Shown here: positions 1 to 8,907 of the stretch, piece after piece
Position numbering within the stretch: position 1 is the first letter of the stretch
How the letters are laid out: every line of letters starts with the position of its first letter
Assembly (NCBI GenBank): GCA_021832085.1
Contig: JAKBLM010000037.1
Location: forward strand, 1-42,867
Reading direction: 5' to 3'
DNA: 42,867 nucleotides
DNA from: Acidobacteriota bacterium
GTDB taxonomy: Bacteria > Acidobacteriota > Terriglobia > Acidiferrales > UBA7541
The notes under the pieces: model-generated
The model's input: only the letters and a program-made list of their open reading frames with translations
Database searches by the model: none
Told to the model about the DNA's origin: nothing
Program-made: the position numbers and the translations under genes

Positions 1-302
1 CTTCAAGAGGGCAGGTCTGCACTACATCGTGTTTTCGCGAAAGCCACGTTGCAACGAAACAACTTCCCGGCCGACTTCCTCGGAAAAAAGACAGAATTCG
101 CGTCGCCGTGACGAACTTGGGCTAGCGCCCTGTTTCCGAGGCGGTAGCGCACGCCCAAGCCCTGTCATGCTGAGCGCACCGCGGGCGCCTTGGCGTCACT
201 TCATGGGTCGTGCCGAGGCCCCCGCGCAGAGAGGGAGGGCGGAGGCGGCATGCCGTTGGTAGGGGCGGGTTTCAAACCCGCCCTATGGTCCCGGCGACAG
301 GG
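1..302. other. leading spacer without a convincing gene
   Basis: No reading frame in this stretch has a plausible start, ribosome binding site and recognisable protein. The only structured element is the GTAG-headed palindrome at 259-283, listed separately. The gene to the right converges on this spacer from the minus strand. Confidence 0.5.
259..283 (+). repeat. REP-like palindrome with GTAG head
   Basis: GTAG at 259-262 is followed directly by a perfect inverted repeat at 263-283: 10 bases, a central C, then the complementary 10 bases (stem begins GGGCGGGTTT). It lies just beyond the 3' end of the rnhA-like gene. It shares the GTAG head and the TTCA core with the hairpins near 32.2, 38.7 and 42.7 kb. 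A role as a terminator is also possible, but there is no T tract. Confidence 0.6.
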
Positions 303-785
303 TTAGCCGCGATGGAAGCGGTTCGAGCCGAGAATCAAGGCCTGTTTCCTGGCGGCGAGCCGGGCGAGTTGGTCGCAGCGGAGATTGTCGGCGTGGCGGC
401 CGTGACCGCGGACCCATTGCCAATCGACCATGTGCCGGCCGGCGAGGGAATCGATCTGCTCCCATAGGTCGCGGTTCAGCACGTCGAGCGTTCCGGAAAC
501 GCCTTTCCGTTTCTTCTGCCAGCCCTGGCGTTTCCACTGGGCCACCCATTTCGTGATGCCGTTGCGGACGTATTGCGAATCGGTGGTGACGGTGACCCGA
601 CACGGCTCGGGCAGCGCCAGCAGCCCTTCGATGACGGCGCGCATCTCCATGCGATTGTTCGTGGTGTGCTCTTCGGAGCCGGAAATCTCCCGCTCCCGCG
701 CCTCGAACCGCAAAATGCACGCCCAGCCTCCCGGTCCGGGATTCCCGATGCACGCCCCGTCAGTCACCAGAATCGCGCTTTTCAC
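303..785 (-). CDS. rnhA: ribonuclease HI
   Basis: Cleaves the RNA strand of RNA-DNA hybrids in the cytoplasm (R-loop removal, Okazaki primer processing). About 160 residues, the usual size for bacterial RNase HI. The catalytic acidic set is visible: D9 in TDGAC, E47 in NRMEMRA, D69 in TTDSQY and D138 in RCDQLA; H128 in the RGHGRHADN loop is also present. I chose the GTG start at 785 because GGGAGG lies 8 bases upstream and the protein then begins right at the first beta strand. A TTG 48 bases further upstream would add a poorly conserved extension. It is transcribed away from the repeat-rich spacer at 0.8-1.35 kb, so it is probably monocistronic. Confidence 0.93.
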   Translation of the reverse strand: MKSAILVTDGACIGNPGPGGWACILRFEAREREISGSEEHTTNNRMEMRAVIEGLLALPEPCRVTVTTDSQYVRNGITKWVAQWKRQGWQKKRKGVSGTLDVLNRDLWEQIDSLAGRHMVDWQWVRGHGRHADNLRCDQLARLAARKQALILGSNRFHRG

Positions 786-1352
786 CAACCAGCCCTCCCA
801 AGTCGAATCGCCCCTCAACGCCACACGCCCCAAAAACTATAGCGGAAACGCAGCAATCGCGCGCCCCCTGGGTTTCCGTCCGCCTTCCTCACCGAGTTTG
901 GGTGGTTGGCCCAGCCCCCAGTCCCAATTAGCAGTGTGTTTGGGTTTCCGGTTTTCAGGGCGGCGGTTGGCCTGGCCCGAAGCTTTGATTACCAGGATGT
1001 TTGGGTTTCCGGTTCTCAGGGCGACCCATGCCTTGTGAGCGTGGGGCTTTTGCTCTTCCGCTTCGCCTGTTGATCCCAATCCACCGCGTCCACGGTGAAA
1101 CGCGTCCAGCGCGGCGCCTCCCAGCCTGCTATGCTGGCGCCGGCAGGCGAGCACAACCCGCCCCGCCCCGTTCCGCAAAAATCGCTTAGCCACTCCGCAG
1201 GAAGCCGCCAAAAATGTGACACTTGGAGAATCTCAAGTCGCTGAATAGTAGTCAGTTATGAGAAATCCCGATTGACACCGTGTGACTTTGAAGGAGGCGC
1301 AGCCCGGCCGGCACCGCAGGACACGAACCGGGGGAACGCGCTGCCGCGAAGC
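786..1352. other. repeat-rich intergenic spacer
   Basis: This 567-base gap separates rnhA from the 3' end of the VWA genes. Frames through it give low-complexity, Pro/Arg-rich products with no ribosome binding sites, so I call it non-coding. It holds the 26-base direct repeat at 937-962 and 998-1023. A short interrupted palindrome (CTTGGAGA-AT-CTCAAG) lies near 1222-1238. Confidence 0.5.
937..1023. repeat. 26-bp direct repeat pair
   Basis: Two copies, 937-962 and 998-1023, begin TGTTTGGGTTTCCGGTT and end CAGGGCG. They differ at one base (T versus C) and are separated by 35 bases. A shorter relative of the core (GGGTTTCCG) occurs near 869. They lie in the non-coding spacer upstream of rnhA. 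The element family is not recognised. Confidence 0.7.
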
Positions 1353-2336
1353 CTATTGGCTTGCCGCGATTTTCGGGTAATAGCCGGGACGCGTGCGCAA
1401 GTAGAGATGGCCCAGGCCATGTGGCACGTGGATGAGCTTGACCTTGACGCGGCGGTAACCGCCATTCGACTGCGGGTCGGTCGGGTAGTAGCCGATCAGG
1501 TATTGGTTCCGAATGTCCTTGGCGACCCGCAGGCAGATCGAGTGGACCTGGTTGACCGACCGGGGGAAGAATGCGAGGCCGCCGCTGGCGTCGGAAAGCG
1601 CCTTCAACGCGCGCTTGGCGCGGCGGGCTGCGCCGCGATCATCCTGGCTGAGCAGTCCGATGGTGTAGATGATGGCGTCGGATTTCTGCACGGCGTGGAT
1701 GGTCTGGGCGAGATTGTGGCGGCTGGCGTTGTCCTCTCCGTCGGTGATGACCAGCAGCACCTTCTTCTCGCGGGTCCCTTTCTTGAGGTGGTGCAGGGAA
1801 GCGAGCACGGCGTCATAAAGGGCGGTGGAACCGCGGGAGTCGATCCGCTCGAGCGCGTCCTTGAGCACGGTGATGTTGTTAGTGAAGTTGGACTGCTGAT
1901 CGAGATAGTAGTTCTCGTTGAAATTGACGACGAAGACCTGGTCCTGCGGATTCGAGGTCTCGACGAAGGTGAGCGCGGCGGCGTTGACCTCGGGCCGCTT
2001 GTCGCGCATGCTGCCGCTGTTATCGATCACCAGGCCGACGGTGATCGGGATGTCCTCGCGCTTGAAGATGGAAATCTTCTGCTGGACGCCGTTCTCGTAG
2101 ACCTTGAAGTTGTCTTCCTTGAGGCTTTCGACGAAATTGCCTTTGCGGTCGATGACGGTGACCGGCAAGGCAACCAGATCCACGCTGCGCTTGATCTGGG
2201 CCCCGGACTGCACTGGCGCGGGCGGCAGGGGCGGTGGCGGCGGCACCTTTTGCATCGGCGGCGCCGGGGATTTCTGCTGAGCAAAGGCGGGCGCGGCGAA
2301 AGCGGCGCAGACTGCAAGAATCGCCGCGGCGAACAA
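1353..2336 (-). CDS. secreted VWA-domain protein (acidobacterial VWFA-related), copy 1
   Basis: A signal peptide (core AAAILAVCAAFAAPAFA, then QQ) is followed by a Pro-rich linker, a beta-rich segment with NFKVYENGVQQ, and a von Willebrand A domain. The MIDAS motif DNSGS (D-x-S-x-S) should bind a metal, with further VWA motifs GSTALYDAV and LLVITDGEDN. The C-terminal tail NQYLIGYYPTD matches its upstream neighbour. The function is unknown; VWA domains usually mediate metal-dependent protein binding outside the membrane. It follows the paralogue at 2347-3333 in tandem on the same strand. The start is uncertain: TTG at 2336 lies 10 bases after the neighbour's stop but lacks a charged n-region, while ATG at 2447 would add 37 residues including arginines and overlap the neighbour by about 100 bases. 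Confidence 0.85.
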   Translation of the reverse strand: MFAAAILAVCAAFAAPAFAQQKSPAPPMQKVPPPPPLPPAPVQSGAQIKRSVDLVALPVTVIDRKGNFVESLKEDNFKVYENGVQQKISIFKREDIPITVGLVIDNSGSMRDKRPEVNAAALTFVETSNPQDQVFVVNFNENYYLDQQSNFTNNITVLKDALERIDSRGSTALYDAVLASLHHLKKGTREKKVLLVITDGEDNASRHNLAQTIHAVQKSDAIIYTIGLLSQDDRGAARRAKRALKALSDASGGLAFFPRSVNQVHSICLRVAKDIRNQYLIGYYPTDPQSNGGYRRVKVKLIHVPHGLGHLYLRTRPGYYPKIAASQ

Positions 2337-2346
2337 CCGGCGAGAC

Positions 2347-3333
2347 CTATGGCTTCGGCGCGTAGTAGCCGTGCTTGTAGTAGAGGGTGAGGGGAGGAAG
2401 CCCAGGAGGCGGACGAAGGCTGACCTTGATCTTTCTCCACTTGCCATTGTTCTTCGGGTCGCTCGGTCTATAGCCCAGGACATATTGATTTCGCAGCTCC
2501 ATGCTGATTTTCGTGGCGATGTCCGGCAGCTCGCTGAGGCTGGTGACCGGGAAGACGCGCCCCCCCGACATGTCCGCCAGCTCCCGAAGGACGGCCGGGC
2601 CCTCCGCCACTCCGAGGCCGGTACGGTCGGCCAGCGGTTCGTAGATGCCAATGGCGTAAATTTGGACATCCGATTCCTTCAGGTACTGCCGAATGTCGTG
2701 TTCCGAGTACCGGCTATGATTATCACCGCCATCAGATATGATGAGCAAAGCCTTCCGGCTGTTGTGTGCCCCCCGCATTTCGCTCAAGCCGAGGTACACG
2801 GCGTCATAGAGCGCGGTCATGCCGCCGGCATGCATGCTCATCAGGCGTCGGCGCAAGATGCTGATTTCACTGGTGAAGGGCGAAATCAGCTCGGCACGGC
2901 TGCTGATGTCCACCAGGAAGAATTCGTCCTGCGGATTGGCGGTTTTGAGAAACTGCAACGCGGCCATTTTCGCCTTTTGGATTTTATCGGTCATGCTGCC
3001 GCTGACGTCGAAAATCACGCCGATGGAGATGGGCACGTCGTCCTCTGAAAAGTGCGTGATCTCCTGCTGCACCCCGTTTTGGTAGATGCGGAAGTTGTCG
3101 CGTTGCAGGCCGGTGACCAGCCGGCCGTAGGGATCGAGCACGGTGACGGGCACCAGAACCATATTGACGTGACGGACCAGCGGATGGGGAAACTCGTTGG
3201 CCGGTGGCTTGGGCTTGGGCGCCGCCGGCGGCTTCATGGGGCCCTTCTGCTGGGCGAACAGCGACACGGAGATGGTCAGACACAGCAATAGGGGGAAAAG
3301 TAGCGGACGAAACGCCTTCGACCGATGTTCCAC
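2347..3333 (-). CDS. secreted VWA-domain protein (acidobacterial VWFA-related), copy 2
   Basis: A 328-residue protein with signal peptide (KAFRPLLFPLLLCLTISVSLFA, cleaved before QQ), a Pro/Lys linker (residues 30-46), the N-terminal module ending NFRIYQNGVQQ, and a VWA domain. MIDAS is DVSGS; GMTALYDAV and LLIISDGGDN are the other metal-site motifs. The C-terminal module NQYVLGYRPSD and YYKHGYYAP parallels copy 1, so the two genes arose by tandem duplication. It is the first gene of a likely two-gene transcript. It starts divergently from the Gld-like operon, with a 273-base shared upstream region. Role inferred only: cell-surface or periplasmic binding protein. Confidence 0.9.
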   Translation of the reverse strand: MEHRSKAFRPLLFPLLLCLTISVSLFAQQKGPMKPPAAPKPKPPANEFPHPLVRHVNMVLVPVTVLDPYGRLVTGLQRDNFRIYQNGVQQEITHFSEDDVPISIGVIFDVSGSMTDKIQKAKMAALQFLKTANPQDEFFLVDISSRAELISPFTSEISILRRRLMSMHAGGMTALYDAVYLGLSEMRGAHNSRKALLIISDGGDNHSRYSEHDIRQYLKESDVQIYAIGIYEPLADRTGLGVAEGPAVLRELADMSGGRVFPVTSLSELPDIATKISMELRNQYVLGYRPSDPKNNGKWRKIKVSLRPPPGLPPLTLYYKHGYYAPKP

Positions 3334-3606
3334 TCGCCCTCCCCGGCGTGGAAATGAAGGCGGCTCGTTTGCAGCCGTGATTGCATTCTAGCACCCCCGC
3401 TGGACATTGCAACTCCAGGCCCGGGAGCGGTCGTTCCGGAATCGGGCCGCCGCCGGAGCGCGGGCGAGGCAACCCGGCGGGCACGGCGGGATTCTGTACT
3501 TCCGGCAGGTTTCTGAGGTTTTTTTTAGCGCTCGCTCCCCGTTTAGCGCCGGTCTGTTATATAAAATGAAATTCCGTCAGAAGGAGACTTTGCCAGGAGT
3601 CACGCA

Positions 3607-4569
3607 TTGATAGAAGTCGAGAGCCTCACCAAACTCTTCGGGCCCAAGGCCGCGGTCGATCACGTTTCCTTCCACGTCGAAAAAGGCGAAATCGTCGGCT
3701 TCCTCGGACCAAACGGAGCAGGGAAGACCACCACGATGCGCATGCTCACCGGCTATTTGCCCGCCACCAGCGGCAAGGCCCGCATCGCCGGCTTCGACGT
3801 TGCCGATCAATCGATGGAAGTGCGGAAACGGATCGGCTATTTGCCGGAGGTTCCCCCGCTCTATAGCGACATGAAGGTCGAGTCGTATCTGGATTTCGTC
3901 GCGCGAATCAAGCGGATTCCCGCCAGCGAGCGCGCCGACCGGGTACAACGGTCGATGGAGATGGCGCACATTGTCGACCGGCGGCGCGACCTGATCCACC
4001 ACCTCTCACGCGGCTATCGGCAGCGTGTGGGGTTGGCGCAGGCGCTCGTCCACGATCCGGACGTGCTGATCCTTGACGAGCCGACGGCCGGGCTTGACCC
4101 GAAACAGATTATCGAGGTCCGCCAGCTGATCAAGGGCCTTGCCGGTACACACACGATCATCCTTTCCACTCACATCCTGCCCGAGGTCAGCATGACCTGC
4201 GACCGGGTGTTGATCATCAATCACGGCAAGATCGTGGCCGAGGACTCGCCCGAGCATCTGACCACCCAACTCCGGGGCGGAGAACGGCTCCGCCTGCTGG
4301 TGGGCGGCGAGGAAGCACCGCTGCGCGAGGCGCTGGGCGCGGTCGAAGGGATTCAGGAGGTTACCGTAACGCCGTTGCGGGAGGCCGGAAAGTTCACGGT
4401 GGTGATTGGGGTGGCTCCCGAGCGGGACGTGCGCAGCCAGGTGTCGGCCCGGATCGTGCAGAAGGGCCTGGAACTCTTTGAACTGCGGAGCGAGAGTATG
4501 AGCCTGGAAGAGATCTTCCTGCAGTTGACCACCGAGGAACAGGAAGAGGCGGCGAGGAGGGAAGCGTGA
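3607..4569 (+). CDS. gldA: ABC transporter ATP-binding protein, Gld-like
   Basis: A cytoplasmic ATPase that powers the membrane partners encoded next. Walker A GPNGAGKTT (34-42), signature LSRGYRQRV (133-141), Walker B VLILDEP (153-159) and H-switch histidine 189 in LSTHILPE are all intact. The C-terminal 80 residues form the regulatory extension usual in this ABC-2 subfamily. The TTG start at 3607 has AGGAG 8 bases upstream and puts the protein's first strand at IEVESLTKLFG. Its 3' end overlaps the permease gene (stop and start share GTGA), so the two are translationally coupled. The subfamily includes GldA of gliding bacteroidetes, but such operons also occur in non-gliding bacteria. The substrate is unknown and the symbol is by similarity only. 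Confidence 0.88.
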   Translation: MIEVESLTKLFGPKAAVDHVSFHVEKGEIVGFLGPNGAGKTTTMRMLTGYLPATSGKARIAGFDVADQSMEVRKRIGYLPEVPPLYSDMKVESYLDFVARIKRIPASERADRVQRSMEMAHIVDRRRDLIHHLSRGYRQRVGLAQALVHDPDVLILDEPTAGLDPKQIIEVRQLIKGLAGTHTIILSTHILPEVSMTCDRVLIINHGKIVAEDSPEHLTTQLRGGERLRLLVGGEEAPLREALGAVEGIQEVTVTPLREAGKFTVVIGVAPERDVRSQVSARIVQKGLELFELRSESMSLEEIFLQLTTEEQEEAARREA

Positions 4570-5354
4570 GAAGCGTCTGGGCGATCTATCGCCGGGAGAT
4601 GTCGCACTATTTCGTTTCGCCGATCGCCTACGTGGTGGGCGGCGTCTTTCTGGGCGTCGCCGGCTTCTTTTTCAACGGGATCGTGACGTTCATGATCCAG
4701 GAGTCGATGCGCCTGGGATTCCAGGCGGCGCAGTTCGGCGGGGCGCCGCATCTCGACGTGACCAGCATGATCGTGCAGAACTTTTTCGCGGTCATCGGGT
4801 CGCTGACGCTGTTCCTGATTCCGATGCTGACGATGGGCGTCTACGCGGAGGAGAAGAAGCGCGGCACGATCGAGCTGCTGATGACCTCGCCGATCCGCGA
4901 TTCGGCAATCGTGCTGGGCAAATTCTTCGCCACCCTGACGGTCTACGCGATGCTGCTGGTGCCCACGCTGCTCTACCAGGCCTACCTGTTTCATTTCAGC
5001 AGTCCCGCGCCGTCGTGGAAAATGCTGCTGCCGGGCTACTTGGGCCTGCTGCTGCTGACGGCCGCGCTGATCGCGCTGGGGCAGTTTCTCTCGTCGCTGA
5101 CCGAAAACCAGATCGTGGCAGCGGTGCTGACCTTCGGCGTTTTCCTGGTGCTGTGGGTGCTCGACCTGGGTGCGCAGAACACCAGCGGCGGCATCGGCAG
5201 CCTGCTCAAGCAGCTTTCGCTCGTCCGTCGGTTCAACAGTTTCACAATGGGAGTAATCGACGTGGCCAGCCTGGTCTATTTTGTGAGCTTCGCCCTGTTC
5301 ATGGTCTTCCTGACGCTGCGGTCGCTCGATTCGGCGCGCTGGAGAAGGGCGTAA
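4566..5354 (+). CDS. gldF: ABC-2 type permease, Gld-like
   Basis: A 262-residue integral membrane protein with about six hydrophobic segments, the first two separated by a periplasmic loop (residues 46-72). It begins with the RREMSHYFVSPIAYVV pattern typical of GldF-like permeases. The EEKKRGTIELLMTSPI stretch is the conserved amphipathic coupling region of ABC-2 permeases. The GTG start overlaps the ATPase stop codon by four bases. The GldG-like gene follows after 10 bases. Together with the ATPase it should form the export pore; the cargo is not known. Confidence 0.88.
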   Translation: MRSVWAIYRREMSHYFVSPIAYVVGGVFLGVAGFFFNGIVTFMIQESMRLGFQAAQFGGAPHLDVTSMIVQNFFAVIGSLTLFLIPMLTMGVYAEEKKRGTIELLMTSPIRDSAIVLGKFFATLTVYAMLLVPTLLYQAYLFHFSSPAPSWKMLLPGYLGLLLLTAALIALGQFLSSLTENQIVAAVLTFGVFLVLWVLDLGAQNTSGGIGSLLKQLSLVRRFNSFTMGVIDVASLVYFVSFALFMVFLTLRSLDSARWRRA

Positions 5355-5364
5355 GGGGGCGACA

Positions 5365-6888
5365 ATGAAAGCGAAGATCAACCGCAGCGAACTTTTCAAG
5401 AGCATCAGCTATGCGGGCGTTGCGCTGGTGCTGGCGGGCTACCTGCGTTCGGCGATCGTGGGGGTCCTTTCGCCGCTCGATATGGGCCTGCTGATCGGCG
5501 GCGGGGCCCTGCTGCTGATTGCCGCGGCCTTCAACCTGGGCGCAATTGGCCGATTTTTCACACGGCGGTCGTCGAAGCTGGGCGCCAACACGGTGGTGAT
5601 GTCGCTCGCGGTGCTGGCGATCCTGGCCGCCATCAATGTGGTAGTGTTCCGCCACGACAAGCGCTTCGACATGACCAGCGGCCATCTCTATTCGCTTTCG
5701 CCGCAGAGCCGGAAGATCGCCAGGCACCTGGACCGCAAGATCCGCTTCCTCTATTTCAGCAACCAGGCCAATCCGCGCCTGGACGAGCTGATCGACGAGT
5801 ATCGGGTCTATAGCCGCGACATCGCATTCCGCCGCATCGACCCCATCGCCCACCCCGACCTCGCCAAGCAGTACAACGTGCGCACGATCGGCGATATGGT
5901 GGCCACCAACGGCCCGCGCACCATTCACCTGCAGGGCCACGATGAGGAAGCGATCACCAATGCCCTCATCCGGCTCTCGCGCAACAAAGTGAAGACGATC
6001 TGCTTCGTCGAGGGCCATGGCGAAAGGTCCATCGATTCCACCGGCGGCAACGGCTACAGCACGGTGAAGAGCGAACTGACCAAGGAAGACTACAAGGTGC
6101 AATCGGTGAACCTGGTGACGTCCGACGGCGTGCCGAACGTCTGCACCGAGCTGGTGATCGGCGGGCCGAAACAGGCGTTCTTCCCCCAGGAAACGGCGAT
6201 GGTCGAGAATTACCTGGACCACGGCGGCAAGGTTTTCGTGCTGGTGGATCCGGAAACGCACACCGGGCTCCAACCGCTCTTCAAGTCCTGGAATATCAAG
6301 GTGGGCGACAACATCGTGATTGACGCCAGCGGCGTCGGCCGGCTCTTCGGCACCGGCCCGGCGGTGCCGCTGGTCCACGACTACGGCGTCTCGCCGATCA
6401 CCCAGGGCTTCCAGGACTCGATGACCTTCTTCCCGCTGGCCCGGACGGTCAATATCGCCGATACGTCCAAAACGACGCCAACCGAGGTGGAACTGCTGAA
6501 GACCTCGCCGGCCTCTTTTGCCACGCCGAAAATCATCGGGACGACGGTCAGCTACAACCCGAAGCAGGACATGAGGGGTCCGCTCTCGCTCGGCGTCACC
6601 GCCCAGAAAACCGAGGGCAAGGCCATCGCGCGGCTGGCCGTCTTCGGCAACTCGACCTTTGCCACCAACCGGTGGGTAGGGCTGCAGCGGAACGGCGATC
6701 TCTTTTACAACACGGTCAGCTGGCTTTCGCAGGACGAAAACCTGATCTCGATCCGGCCCAAGAGCCCTACCAACCGCCGGGTGACGATGACCGAGGCCGA
6801 GCAGCGCACGCTGATGTGGCTGAGCTTGGGGATCCTTCCCGGGCTGGTGGTGATCGCGGGCGTCCTGATCTGGTGGAGGAGGCGGTAG
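5365..6888 (+). CDS. gldG: GldG-like ABC transporter auxiliary protein
   Basis: A 507-residue membrane-anchored protein. Three hydrophobic segments lie near the N-terminus (about 15-33, 37-57, 75-93), followed by a large extracytoplasmic domain of the GldG/IFT52-like type and a final transmembrane helix at about 485-503 ending in WWRRR. The sequence FVEGHGERSIDS and the FFPQETAMVENYLDHGGKV block are characteristic of this family. The gene has an ATG start 10 bases after the permease and lies 6 bases before the DUF4340 gene, so it belongs to the same operon. Known members work with the ABC ATPase/permease pair; the biochemical role is not established. Confidence 0.85.
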   Translation: MKAKINRSELFKSISYAGVALVLAGYLRSAIVGVLSPLDMGLLIGGGALLLIAAAFNLGAIGRFFTRRSSKLGANTVVMSLAVLAILAAINVVVFRHDKRFDMTSGHLYSLSPQSRKIARHLDRKIRFLYFSNQANPRLDELIDEYRVYSRDIAFRRIDPIAHPDLAKQYNVRTIGDMVATNGPRTIHLQGHDEEAITNALIRLSRNKVKTICFVEGHGERSIDSTGGNGYSTVKSELTKEDYKVQSVNLVTSDGVPNVCTELVIGGPKQAFFPQETAMVENYLDHGGKVFVLVDPETHTGLQPLFKSWNIKVGDNIVIDASGVGRLFGTGPAVPLVHDYGVSPITQGFQDSMTFFPLARTVNIADTSKTTPTEVELLKTSPASFATPKIIGTTVSYNPKQDMRGPLSLGVTAQKTEGKAIARLAVFGNSTFATNRWVGLQRNGDLFYNTVSWLSQDENLISIRPKSPTNRRVTMTEAEQRTLMWLSLGILPGLVVIAGVLIWWRRR

Positions 6889-6894
6889 GGAAGG

Positions 6895-8229
6895 ATGAAA
6901 AAGAGCACACTCATCCTGGTGGTGATTGCCGCCGCGGTGGTGGGATTCGTTTACTGGCACGAATTCAAGCGGGCGCCCTCCGAGAAGACCAAAACCAATC
7001 CGGCGCTGGTTCACTTCAAGTCGGCAGACGTCGCCTCGATCAGCCTGACCCATGCAGGAAAGACGATTGTGGTGGAGCGGCACGGCGATGGCTGGCAGAT
7101 CGTCAAGCCGGTGGATACGCGAGCCAATAAGAGCGCGATCGGAAGCCTGCTGAGCACCGTGACTCTGGCGCGGGCTTCCCACACGCTGACCCCGGCGCCG
7201 GACCGGCTGAAAGACTTCGGGCTGGCGCCGCCGGCAGTGACGCTCGATTTCACGCTCAAGAACGGCCAGCGGCACCAGATCCGGCTGGGCTCGACCGATT
7301 TCAGCGGCAACTCCATCTACGCCCAGGCCGACAACTCGAAGAACGTGGTGCTGGTGCCGCAAGCCATGCTGGCCGACGGGAGCGAGACGGTCGCCAAGCT
7401 GCGCGACAATTCCGTGCTCGACATTTCCAGCCACGAAGTGGATTCGTTCGACCTGAAGACCCCGTCGGGCGAGGTGGTGGCTCAGCGGACAGGCAACGGC
7501 GTTTCGGCGGGCTGGTCAATCGAAAAGCCGCAGAAGGCCGCGGGCGACACCTCGGCGATCTCCAACCTGCTCAGCAACGTCTCCAGCGCCAGGCTCACCA
7601 AGGTGGTCAGCGAAAATAGCAGCGATCTGGGCCGGTACGGGCTGCTGCGCCCGGCCATCTCGTTCGAGGTACACCTGAAATCCGGGGCGCAACGCTCGCT
7701 GGAACTTGGCCGGAAACTGGGCGACCAGTTCTACGCCCGCGACACCTCGCGCAACATGGTTTTCCTGGTCCCGGACAGCCTCGAGAAGCACCTGGACAAG
7801 AACCTCTTCGACCTGCGTGACAAGCACATTCTCCACGGACTGCCCGGCGATTTCACGGAAATCGACTATTCGGCGGGCAAGGTGCATTTCTCGTGCGGCG
7901 TGAACAAGAAGGGCGATTGGGTGGTCTTCACGCCGGCTTCGGGCAAGGGCAAGGAAGTGGCCAACTGGAAGGTCTTCAGCCCGCTTTCGAGCGCCAGCGC
8001 CGAGCAGATCATCGACTCCCCGCCGGCTTCGCTGATGGCCGAGGTGGCGCATCCGGCCATTCAGATCGTGCTCACGCGCAAAAAGGGCGGCAATGAGACC
8101 TTCCGCATCTCGAAGCCGTTCGGCAAGAGCGTCTATATCTGGGTGAGCGACGGCAGCGGCCTGTACCGGATCGCCAAGAGCACCTACGATTCGCTGCTCT
8201 TCAAGAGCGTCAAAGACATACTATTCTGA
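6895..8229 (+). CDS. DUF4340 domain-containing protein
   Basis: A 444-residue protein with one N-terminal membrane anchor (STLILVVIAAAVVGFVYW, residues 3-20) and an extracytoplasmic region made of two or three similar modules. Each module has a strand pattern like VERHGDGWQIVKPVDTRA followed by a helix and an FGL or YGL turn (DFGLAPPAVTLDF, RYGLLRPAISFEV). This is the layout of DUF4340 proteins, which typically sit next to GldG-like ABC components. It follows gldG by 6 bases with an AGGGAAGG ribosome binding site. It is presumably a surface or periplasmic partner of the transporter. Confidence 0.82.
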   Translation: MKKSTLILVVIAAAVVGFVYWHEFKRAPSEKTKTNPALVHFKSADVASISLTHAGKTIVVERHGDGWQIVKPVDTRANKSAIGSLLSTVTLARASHTLTPAPDRLKDFGLAPPAVTLDFTLKNGQRHQIRLGSTDFSGNSIYAQADNSKNVVLVPQAMLADGSETVAKLRDNSVLDISSHEVDSFDLKTPSGEVVAQRTGNGVSAGWSIEKPQKAAGDTSAISNLLSNVSSARLTKVVSENSSDLGRYGLLRPAISFEVHLKSGAQRSLELGRKLGDQFYARDTSRNMVFLVPDSLEKHLDKNLFDLRDKHILHGLPGDFTEIDYSAGKVHFSCGVNKKGDWVVFTPASGKGKEVANWKVFSPLSSASAEQIIDSPPASLMAEVAHPAIQIVLTRKKGGNETFRISKPFGKSVYIWVSDGSGLYRIAKSTYDSLLFKSVKDILF

Positions 8230-8341
8230 CCCATGCGGCGCAAGACGTCCCGGCAACCGGGCGTCCGGCGCCCAGGCGGAGGGAATTTCTTCGGCCAGGG
8301 GTGGTCCACGCCTCCGCCTTTCTTGACGGGAGGTGTCTTGT

Positions 8342-8722
8342 ATGCGATTTCGTGCCCTTGCACTGATCGTTTTGGCCGCCTGCTTTGGTGTGGGCACGGC
8401 GGCCGTCCCTGCCGTGGCCGCTGCGCCGGCGATCCCGGCCCCGGTAGAGATTTTCAAGAGAACGCGTCCCAAGCTTCACCAGGCCACCGGGGAACTGCTT
8501 TCGCTTTCGAGCAACCGGCTGCTGCTGTTGCATGCGCGCGGCCGGCTGAAGCAGCGGATGGTGTTCGTCCTGACCCCGCAAACGAAAAAAGAAGGGGTTT
8601 TCGTAAAGGGCGAGCGCATAAGGGTCTATTACTATGAAGGCAACGGTCGACTCATCGTTGAGCGCATGCGCCGGGCTCCCGTGCCGCATGCCGCAAGAAG
8701 TTCTGGAACCAGAAAACCCTAG
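8342..8722 (+). CDS. small secreted protein of unknown function
   Basis: A 126-residue product with a clear signal peptide (MRFRALALIVLAACFGVGTA up to about residue 27). The body of about 85 residues is beta-rich and basic (GELLSLSSNRLLLLH, KGERIRVYYYEG), resembling the small OB-like DUF5666-type folds, though I cannot assign it. ATG at 8342 has GGGAGG 7 bases upstream, so I prefer it to the alternative start 9 bases earlier. It lies 112 bases behind the DUF4340 gene on the same strand and may be the last cistron of that operon. Confidence 0.7.
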   Translation: MRFRALALIVLAACFGVGTAAVPAVAAAPAIPAPVEIFKRTRPKLHQATGELLSLSSNRLLLLHARGRLKQRMVFVLTPQTKKEGVFVKGERIRVYYYEGNGRLIVERMRRAPVPHAARSSGTRKP

Positions 8723-8907
8723 TTCCAAGCAGGAAATTTTTGCGTTTCGAAAGGGTCGGTGACCGCTCCGAGACCGATCAGTTCCTAGATCCTGAGTTCT
8801 AGATCCGATCTACGCTGGTTATTCTTCCACTATCAGTCTACCCATAACTCCTTACTCAATAGATACTTGTGCGCCGCCGGGCCTGCGCCACACAATGGCG
8901 CGAATCC

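Noticed and set aside
837..1211. Minus-strand reading frame upstream of rnhA
   Set aside because: It runs through the direct repeats, has Arg/Pro-rich composition and lacks a plausible ribosome binding site.
5299..7434. Long minus-strand frame opposite the Gld-like operon
   Set aside because: Antisense to gldG and the DUF4340 gene, with shadow-type composition and no family resemblance.
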